From: JAAYLU01 sp964458805
Lineage (GTDB): Bacteria; Synergistota; Synergistia; Synergistales; Aminobacteriaceae
DNA: 10,587 nt
Direction of reading: 5' to 3'
Assembly: GCA_964458805.1 (NCBI GenBank)
Contig: CAYWKH010000069.1
Span: 1 to 10,587 of the forward strand
Part shown: positions 5,723 to 10,587 of the stretch, piece by piece
Layout of the letters: each line of letters begins with the position of its first letter
How positions within the stretch are numbered: position 1 is the first letter of the stretch
Notes under the pieces: model-generated
Seen by the model: only the letters and a program-made list of their open reading frames with translations
What the model was told of the DNA's origin: nothing
The model's database searches: none
Translations under genes and position numbers: made by a program

Positions 5723-6811
5723 TCAAGCACTCCCGCGGAGGACCCTGGAGAATATGGCCTCGAGCCGCGCGAGCATCGTATGATCCCTCAGGAACCTCTC
5801 GTATCCGGCCCGTCGCACGCGCTCCCTCTCGTCGTCGTGCGACAGGTAGTACCCGATCTTCTCGGCGAGGTCGTCCGCATCGGAGTAGACCGCTATCTCC
5901 CTCCCCGGCTCGAAGTATTCGTAAAGCTCCGGGTTGTCCTGGGTCAGCAGGAATCCGCCGCAGGCCGGTATCTCGAAGTCCCTCCCCTTGATCTGCAGGA
6001 GCGGCCTTCCGCCGTCCTCCCCGGAGACGGAGGCGTTGCTCAGGTTCAGGTTGATGCGACTGGCGCAGAACATGCGGATCATGTCGCCCATGCCCGTCCG
6101 CCCCTCCCTCCACCCTCGCCCGCGCACGGTTATATTCACGCCTCTGGCCCGCAGGGACTCGACGACCTTCCTCCTGTCTCCGTGAGGCTGTCCGACGAAC
6201 GATACGTCGTGCTCGTAGCCGCACCGCAGGGGGCGGAAGAAAAAGTGGTTCGCCCCCCACTGGCTGCGAATGACGTTGGCGAATCCATGCTCCCTGTAGA
6301 GAACCTCGGCGGTGGCGCTGGTGGTGCAGACCCAGTCGTACGGACGGGCCGCATGGCGGGAGAAGTCGTGGAAGCGCCAGTGGTCGTCGCTGAAGAAGGC
6401 GATGGTCGGCACCCCCAGCTCGGAGGAGATTGAGCGTATCGTATCCGCGTGAAACTCGTCGTCCAGAATGGCGTGCAACAGGACCGACGGCCTGAACAGC
6501 ATGCAGGCTAGTCGCAGAGCCGACTGCATGCGCTCGTGCCCTAGGTCGGCGCGAACCTGGTCGTAGGGGAAGTGCACCGCAGGGTAGCCTCCCCCGACCA
6601 GCGAGTAGAAGAAGTGCACCGTGTCGTAGCCCAGGCCCAGACCGGGGCGACCGTAGTCGGATCCCAGCCCCGCGTACACGACCATCGGGCGGGGGCTCCC
6701 CTGGTTGTGCGCGCGGAGCATTCGGTGCACGTACTCCTCGTCGCTCCACGCGGGCCACACCCTGTTCCTGGCGGCTCGGAGGCGCTTCCGCAGGTCCTTG
6801 AAAGCGATCAT
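5723..6811 (-). CDS. CgeB-type glycosyltransferase
   Basis: This 362-residue protein belongs to the CgeB/Glyco_trans_1_2 group of GT-B enzymes, named after the Bacillus spore protein and also common in flagellin-glycosylation and lipopolysaccharide loci. Recognisable parts are DVSFVGQPHGDRR at 202-214, RGRGW at 230-234, ASRINLNLSN at 250-259 and the hallmark KGRDFEIPACGGFLLT at 275-290, followed by YFEPGREI and a helical end ERVRRAGYERFLRDHT. The N-terminal domain is less conserved; ILDDEFH (116-121) and AFFSDDHWRF (138-147) line its core. The ATG at 6811 directly follows a near-perfect Shine-Dalgarno; a GTG two codons earlier lies inside that site and is less likely. The FkbM stop lies 2 bases upstream. 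Donor and acceptor are unknown. Confidence 0.85.
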   Translation of the reverse strand: MIAFKDLRKRLRAARNRVWPAWSDEEYVHRMLRAHNQGSPRPMVVYAGLGSDYGRPGLGLGYDTVHFFYSLVGGGYPAVHFPYDQVRADLGHERMQSALRLACMLFRPSVLLHAILDDEFHADTIRSISSELGVPTIAFFSDDHWRFHDFSRHAARPYDWVCTTSATAEVLYREHGFANVIRSQWGANHFFFRPLRCGYEHDVSFVGQPHGDRRKVVESLRARGVNITVRGRGWREGRTGMGDMIRMFCASRINLNLSNASVSGEDGGRPLLQIKGRDFEIPACGGFLLTQDNPELYEYFEPGREIAVYSDADDLAEKIGYYLSHDDERERVRRAGYERFLRDHTMLARLEAIFSRVLRGSA

Positions 6812-6822
6812 GATCACCTCCC
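6812..6822 (-). promoter_or_regulatory. near-perfect Shine-Dalgarno site, GGGAGGTGATC
   Basis: On the minus strand this site reads GGGAGGTGATC immediately before the ATG at 6811. Ten bases, GGAGGTGATC, equal the complement of the conserved 16S rRNA 3' end. It also contains the FkbM stop TGA. Initiation at the CgeB-type gene should therefore be strong and coupled to the end of FkbM translation. Confidence 0.8.
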
Positions 6823-7635
6823 GGCCCGGACGTACAGATCGTCGAGGTCGCCCAGGGTCAGAAAGTAGGCGAACCCGTTCCGCTCCAGATGCCTTCTCAC
6901 TTTCCGCTCCCCGCTGTTGTTCTCCACGCAGATGACGTTCACGCAGGTCTTCTGGAAGTCCAGGGACTGGATCACGTCGAGCTCCGCACCCTCCGTGTCT
7001 ATGCTCAGAAAGTCTATCCTGTCGATGCCATGCCTGTCCAACAGGGTCTGCAACCTAAGCGACGGCAGGCGCATCATCTCGACCCGGCCGCCCTCTCCCT
7101 CGATCCTGCGCCTGTGCCGCCTGTCCATCCTGTCCGCTATGCCGCTCAGGGCCTCGACTCCCTCCACCCTGGCGAATTCGAGCTCCCCCTCGACGTTCGA
7201 GATGCATACGTTCTCGCAGACCGAGCCGGGGCGATTCGACACCAGCTCCCTGAATACGTCCGGAATGGGCTCGACGCACAGGCCGGTCCACCCCATCTCC
7301 CTCTCGAAGAAGCAGGAGTTGCTCAGCGTCACTCCGTCGTAGGCCCCCACGTCGACGAAGACCCCGTTCCTCATCCCCGGGAAGAGGTGCTCCGCGACGA
7401 ACTTGTCCTGGCCGTACTGGCTGAAGTAAACCCGCCGGTCCTCGTCATCGTAGACGAAGCCGAACTCGTTCATAAGCCGTATCAGCCCGAGGTACTGCCC
7501 CCGCCTGCAGCGGCGGAAATTTCGCTCCGGGTCCGTCCAGAAGAAGAGAAAGGATCTTAGAAACAGCCACGGTCCTCTTAACGGGATGCGCGCCCTGTTT
7601 CGTCCTGGTTCCGTCAATTGGTCCACACCTCCCAT
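6814..7635 (-). CDS. FkbM-family methyltransferase
   Basis: This protein of up to 273 residues matches the FkbM (Methyltransf_21) family of SAM-dependent O-methyltransferases, many of which act on sugars of surface glycans. Clear marks are SQYGQDKF at 72-79, the SAM loop VFVDVGAYDG at 92-101, the strand-2 end CVEPIP at 120-125 and FLSIDTEGAELDVI at 209-222. The first 60 residues are basic and hydrophobic (LFLRSFLFFW at 24-33) and not conserved; they may touch the membrane. The start is uncertain. The ATG at 7635 has AAGG too close to it, whereas GTG at 7626 (AAGGA 8 bases away) and TTG at 7617 (GGGAGG about 10 bases away) have better-spaced sites. All three leave the domain intact. It begins about 10 bases after the GT4 gene. 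The target hydroxyl is unknown. Confidence 0.9.
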   Translation of the reverse strand: MGGVDQLTEPGRNRARIPLRGPWLFLRSFLFFWTDPERNFRRCRRGQYLGLIRLMNEFGFVYDDEDRRVYFSQYGQDKFVAEHLFPGMRNGVFVDVGAYDGVTLSNSCFFEREMGWTGLCVEPIPDVFRELVSNRPGSVCENVCISNVEGELEFARVEGVEALSGIADRMDRRHRRRIEGEGGRVEMMRLPSLRLQTLLDRHGIDRIDFLSIDTEGAELDVIQSLDFQKTCVNVICVENNSGERKVRRHLERNGFAYFLTLGDLDDLYVRAGR

Positions 7636-7645
7636 CCTTCGACGA

Positions 7646-8665
7646 TCAACGCGATCGATTCGCGGTCACCTCGCTGTACACGTCCAGCAGCGCGTTGGTC
7701 ATCTCCTCCACGGAGGGAGTCCTGCCGGCGTCGAAGCGCGCCACGGCCTCCCCGGAGCGCAGGAAGCCCTCCAGTGCCGCGCGCCAGGCCTCCACGTCGC
7801 CCGGCGGGACAAGCCCCTCCGGCGACACGGCCAGCTCGCGAACCGCTGGGATGTCCGAGGCCAGCACTGGGACCCCCATCCGGACCGCCCTCATAAGCAC
7901 CTGCCCCATCCCCTCCTGCCTCGACGGGAAGATCAGGCAGGAGCAGTCCGCCATCCACCGCTCCGGCTCCTCCTGAAATCCGCGGAAGTCCACCCTGTCC
8001 GCGATGCCAAGCCGCTCGGCGGTTCGACGCAGCCCCTCCATAGAGGGGCCGTCGCCGACTACGTCGAGCCGCCAGTCCATCTCCGCCAGCCGCGCCAGCG
8101 CCTCGAGGGCAGTGTCCAGCCCCTTCACGGGAGTGAGCCTGCCGACGAACAGGAACCGTCCGCCCCGGGTCGGCCCGACTCGCTTATGCACGGCGGGGGG
8201 GAGGCCGTTGTAGATCACTCGCAGGTCCGCGCCGGGGAAGAGCTCCGCGAAGTAGTCCCGAAGCGCCCTGCTGACGCACACCAGGACGCGCGCGCGGCTG
8301 TAAGGGGCGAGGGCGGCGTTCCTGCTGTAGAACGCGTGGCAGGTAGCCATCCAGGGCAGGCCCGACAGGCTGGAGGCCCACCAGGCCACCCAGGCCGGGA
8401 CCCGCGAATGGGCGTGGAGTAGCTCGACGCCCCTCGCCCGCGCGACCCGGGCTATCCGCGCCGCGGCCCATGCGACCGTGACGGGGTTCTTCCTGTGGAC
8501 CGGCAGGCGAACGTGCTCGACGCCCGAAAGCTCCCCCGCGAGCCTCCCCCCGGCCGACACGACGGTCACCTCGTGCCCCCCGGCGGCAAGGCGGTTCGAC
8601 AGCCAGAGAACGTGTCGCTCCACGCCGCCCTCGTCGAGTTCCGGAAGAATCTGCATAACCTTCAA
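7646..8665 (-). CDS. GT4-family glycosyltransferase
   Basis: This 339-residue retaining glycosyltransferase is of the GT-B fold. With the TTG at 8665 as start, the protein begins MKVMQILPELDEGGVER, the usual opening of this family with its glycine-rich acceptor loop. An ATG at 8656 would clip the first strand, so TTG is preferred although its Shine-Dalgarno is poor and coupling via the TTGA overlap is implied. The C-terminal domain shows FVGRLTPVKG at 173-182, DVVGDGP at 201-207 and FPSRQEGMGQVLMRA at 246-260. In the latter the second glutamate of the common E-x7-E motif is Arg259. VPVLASDIP (265-273) follows. The gene lies between the beta-helix acyltransferase (4-base overlap) and FkbM (about 10 bases). 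A hexose or deoxyhexose transferase role is inferred; substrates cannot be assigned. Confidence 0.92.
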   Translation of the reverse strand: MKVMQILPELDEGGVERHVLWLSNRLAAGGHEVTVVSAGGRLAGELSGVEHVRLPVHRKNPVTVAWAAARIARVARARGVELLHAHSRVPAWVAWWASSLSGLPWMATCHAFYSRNAALAPYSRARVLVCVSRALRDYFAELFPGADLRVIYNGLPPAVHKRVGPTRGGRFLFVGRLTPVKGLDTALEALARLAEMDWRLDVVGDGPSMEGLRRTAERLGIADRVDFRGFQEEPERWMADCSCLIFPSRQEGMGQVLMRAVRMGVPVLASDIPAVRELAVSPEGLVPPGDVEAWRAALEGFLRSGEAVARFDAGRTPSVEEMTNALLDVYSEVTANRSR

Positions 8666-9279
8666 AGGGATCGCCCCGACGCCACGCGAGCCGGGTTGCC
8701 CGCTATTATCACGCCGCCGGGGAACTCGCCCCCCGCCACCACCGCGCCCGCGGCCACGATGGAGTCGTCGCCTATCCTCGTCCCCTTGAGTATGATCGCG
8801 CCGTTGCCAACCCACACGTTCTTTCCCAGGACCACCGGGGCCACCCGGCCTATGCTGGTCCTGCGCTCGCTCGGAGCGACCCCGTGGGCGTCGAAGTCCA
8901 GTATCTGGACGCCCATGCCGATCAGGCAGCCGTCGCGGATCTCGACGCTCTCCGCGGCTATGATCAAAAGGCCGTTGTTCACCGCGACGAAATCCCCTAG
9001 GGTTATCCGCGCGGCTGGATAGCGCGCCTGTAGCTCGCAGCACGATGATTGGAAGCCGCCGCCTATCGGGTAGCCGAGCGTCGTCCGCCTCCCCAGCGTC
9101 ACGCGCCCCTCGCCGGAGATCACGGTCCGCTGGTAGAGGCGCACGTCGCGCCCCGCGGACAGACCCGTCCCCCCCCACCAGGCCCCCAGGCGGGCCCTCG
9201 CCATGTTGACCCTGGCCCGCAGGCTTCGCAGGAACTTCGTGACGTGGCGGCGCGCCGCCAGCAGCGGGGAGACGCTCAT
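8662..9279 (-). CDS. left-handed beta-helix acyltransferase
   Basis: This 205-residue protein is of the hexapeptide-repeat acetyltransferase superfamily, which works as a trimer with acetyl-CoA bound between subunits. A basic N-terminal helix (1-35) is followed by hexapeptide-like turns from about 43 to 190. The likely catalytic His132 is in LDFDAHG, and the CoA-side ending IVAAGAVVAGG then IIAGNPARV (191-199) is typical. The DxH pattern resembles the maltose acetyltransferase/WbbJ branch, mostly O-acetyltransferases, more than the WlbB-like FdtC/QdtC enzymes that N-acetylate 3-amino sugars. Its place directly after the aminotransferase, overlapping it by ATGA, still makes N-acylation of the amino sugar plausible. 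The start ATG at 9279 has no Shine-Dalgarno of its own, so translation should depend on the upstream gene. Confidence 0.88.
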   Translation of the reverse strand: MSVSPLLAARRHVTKFLRSLRARVNMARARLGAWWGGTGLSAGRDVRLYQRTVISGEGRVTLGRRTTLGYPIGGGFQSSCCELQARYPAARITLGDFVAVNNGLLIIAAESVEIRDGCLIGMGVQILDFDAHGVAPSERRTSIGRVAPVVLGKNVWVGNGAIILKGTRIGDDSIVAAGAVVAGGEFPGGVIIAGNPARVASGRSL

Positions 9280-10373
9280 AGCCGGAAGGAGGCGACGGCG
9301 TCGCACACCGCCCCGATCTCGTCCTCCCCGATCCCCCTGTAGAGGGGCAGGCTCAGGACCCTGTCGGCGAGGCGCTCCGCTGCCGGGAAGTCGCCGCGCC
9401 CGTGTCCAAGGCGAGCGAACGCGCCGGACAGGTGCGGCGGGGTCGGGTAGTGCACGGCCGTGCCTATCCCGAGGGAGGAGAGGTGCTCCCTCATGGCGTC
9501 CCTGCGGTCGCACTCGATCACGTACAGGTGGAACACGTGGATCCCTCCCGGCCGCTTTCGCGGCGTCGCGACCGGGGTGCCGCTCAGCAGGCGATCGTAC
9601 AGCGCAGCCGCCTCCATCCTCTCCGCGTTGAACCCGTCGAGATGCCTCAGCCCGACGCGCAGCATCGCGGCCTGCATCTCGTCAAGCCGCGAGTTCACCC
9701 CTTCGACCTCGTTCACGTACTTCTCCCTGGCGCCGTAGTTCCTGAGGACCCGGATCCTGTCCGCCAGGGCCGGGTCGTCCGTGACCACCGCGCCCGCGTC
9801 GCCGAAGGCACCGAGGTTCTTGGTCGGGAAGAAGCTGAAGCAACCGACCGTCCCAAGCGCGCCGGTCCTCCTGCCCCTCCAGTCCGCCCCGTGGCTCTGC
9901 GCGCAGTCCTCGACGACCGCGAGCCCGCGGCGCTTCGCGAGGCCCAGGATGCCGTCCATGTCGCAGGGCTGGCCGTACAGGTGCACCGGCATCACCGCCC
10001 TGGTCCGCGGCGTGACAGCCGCCTCCGCGAGGGACGCGTCCAGCCCGTGAAGGGCGTCCGGCTCGACGAACACCGGCGTCGCGCCGCAGGCGGCTATGGC
10101 CAGCACCGAGGCTATGTATGCGTTCGCCTGCACTATCACCTCGTCGCCCGGGCCTGTGTCCAGCGCGCGCAGGGCCAGCTCCAGGGCGTCCAGGCCGGAG
10201 TTCAGCCCCACGCAGGAGGACGCGCCGATGTAGTCCGCGAACTCCGCCTCGAAGGCCTCGACCTCCGGGCCCAGGATGTACCAGCCGGAGCGCAGGACCC
10301 GCAGAGCCGCCTCCTCGTACTCCGCCGCGCGAGCGTCGAAGGCCGGCTTCAGGACGTTGAACGGGATCCTCAC
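9276..10373 (-). CDS. fdtB: PLP-dependent sugar 3-aminotransferase, DegT/DnrJ/EryC1 family (FdtB/QdtB-like)
   Basis: This 365-residue cytoplasmic enzyme of the DegT/DnrJ/EryC1/StrS family moves an amino group, usually from glutamate, onto a keto sugar nucleotide. Visible elements are GLNSGLDAL (56-64), Asp156 in VVEDCAQSHGA that contacts the PLP ring nitrogen, Lys185 in FFPTKNLGAFGD that forms the Schiff base, GVNSRLDEMQAA (225-236) and HYP at 308-310. Because the gene before it is a 3,4-ketoisomerase, the substrate is most likely dTDP-3-keto-6-deoxyhexose and the product dTDP-3-amino-3,6-dideoxy-galactose or -glucose. The start is GTG at 10373, overlapping the ketoisomerase stop as GTGA, with GAGG five bases upstream. 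The family assignment is firm. The exact sugar, and hence the symbol, depends on the partner and is tentative. Confidence 0.88.
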   Translation of the reverse strand: MRIPFNVLKPAFDARAAEYEEAALRVLRSGWYILGPEVEAFEAEFADYIGASSCVGLNSGLDALELALRALDTGPGDEVIVQANAYIASVLAIAACGATPVFVEPDALHGLDASLAEAAVTPRTRAVMPVHLYGQPCDMDGILGLAKRRGLAVVEDCAQSHGADWRGRRTGALGTVGCFSFFPTKNLGAFGDAGAVVTDDPALADRIRVLRNYGAREKYVNEVEGVNSRLDEMQAAMLRVGLRHLDGFNAERMEAAALYDRLLSGTPVATPRKRPGGIHVFHLYVIECDRRDAMREHLSSLGIGTAVHYPTPPHLSGAFARLGHGRGDFPAAERLADRVLSLPLYRGIGEDEIGAVCDAVASFRL

Positions 10374-10587
10374 GGCGTCCTCGCCGACAGGCGCAGGAAC
10401 TCGCCGTAGTCGCGGATGTAGTCGGCCTCGTCGTAGTAGTCCGACGCAAGCACAAGCAACACGCTGTCGTCCTCGATCCAGGTCATCGTGTGCCAGGTCA
10501 TCGGCCCGATGTAAAGCCCGACCGCCGGGTCGTCAAGCACGCAGGTCTTCCTGTCGCCCCGGGCCTCCAGCGTCACGCTTATCGCTC
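10370..10587 (-). CDS. fdtA: dTDP-4-dehydro-6-deoxyglucose 3,4-ketoisomerase, 3' part (FdtA/QdtA-like)
   Basis: Only the C-terminal 71 residues are in the window; the gene runs off the right edge. The visible part, with DDPAVGLYIGPMTWH and LVLASDYYDEADYIRDY, is the conserved second half of the small cupin-fold ketoisomerases FdtA and QdtA (WxcM-like domain, about 135-140 residues in full). These enzymes move the keto group of dTDP-4-keto-6-deoxyglucose from C4 to C3, ready for transamination. The catalytic histidines and the residues that decide between galacto (Fuc3N) and gluco (Qui3N) products lie in the missing half. The stop overlaps the aminotransferase start by four bases, and the pairing of the two genes is the classic arrangement. 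An internal GTG at 10576 is not a real start, since the open frame continues through it to the edge. Confidence 0.88.
   Translation of the reverse strand, partial: AISVTLEARGDRKTCVLDDPAVGLYIGPMTWHTMTWIEDDSVLLVLASDYYDEADYIRDYGEFLRLSARTP

Noticed and set aside
5703..6758. Long N-terminal extension of the GNAT reading frame
   Set aside because: The frame is open upstream only because it runs out of phase through the CgeB-type gene. The added sequence is Arg-, Gly- and Pro-rich junk, and a GTG with a good Shine-Dalgarno starts the real domain at 5702.
9402..10409. 335-residue open frame opposite the aminotransferase
   Set aside because: Antisense shadow of a gene with Lys185, Asp156 and all PLP-family motifs; no Shine-Dalgarno or domain supports it.
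1..10587. CRISPR arrays, insertion sequences, tRNA genes, tandem repeats or a defence system
   Set aside because: Reading both strands showed no regularly spaced repeats, no transposase motifs, no terminal inverted repeats, no cloverleaf-like segments and no defence domains. All coding sequence is explained by glycan genes.

Overview
The window is a stretch of a glycan biosynthesis locus from a GC-rich bacterium. Nearly every base is coding, and the genes are packed with 4- to 10-base overlaps or gaps. Shine-Dalgarno sequences are strong, including one match to GGAGGTGATC, the complement of the 16S rRNA 3' end. Codon choice is mostly GC-ending, yet AGG (Arg) and ATA (Ile) are common. That is unlike most GC-rich Proteobacteria and Actinobacteria and reminiscent of Synergistota or some thermophiles, but the phylum cannot be fixed from this window.

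Layout. (1) Positions 18-2038, minus strand: gmd then fcl, the complete GDP-mannose to GDP-L-fucose pathway. (2) Positions 2039-2207: a divergent intergenic region with a clear extended -10 promoter reading right and a possible attenuator-like hairpin. (3) Positions 2208-4048, plus strand: the 70-residue stump of an MBOAT O-acyltransferase, a small SAM-dependent methyltransferase, and a GT10 fucosyltransferase that overlaps it by ATGA. (4) Positions 4045-10587, minus strand: one tightly coupled eight-gene run. In transcription order it holds a partial dTDP-4-keto-6-deoxyglucose 3,4-ketoisomerase (FdtA/QdtA type), a DegT/DnrJ/EryC1 sugar aminotransferase, a left-handed beta-helix acyltransferase, a GT4 glycosyltransferase, an FkbM methyltransferase, a CgeB-type glycosyltransferase, a GNAT acetyltransferase and a second GT-B glycosyltransferase. 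The two arms converge at 4045-4048, where their stop codons overlap.

How the genes fit together. Two unusual sugars are supplied: L-fucose, through gmd/fcl, and a 3-amino-3,6-dideoxyhexose (Fuc3N or Qui3N type), through the ketoisomerase and aminotransferase. The dTDP-glucose steps (rmlA/rmlB) must lie elsewhere. Four glycosyltransferases, two methyltransferases and two acyltransferases can assemble and decorate a glycan of a few sugars. GT10 is the obvious consumer of GDP-fucose. No flippase, polymerase, ligase or chain-length regulator lies in the window, so it cannot be decided whether the product is an O-antigen or capsule, or a glycan on flagellin or an S-layer protein. The FdtA/FdtB, CgeB and FkbM families are all seen in protein-glycosylation loci as well.

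I see no CRISPR array, insertion sequence, tRNA, rRNA or defence system. The most notable points are the MBOAT deletion remnant fused to the next gene's Shine-Dalgarno, the translational coupling of a methyltransferase to a fucosyltransferase, and the unresolved question of which acyltransferase modifies the amino sugar.
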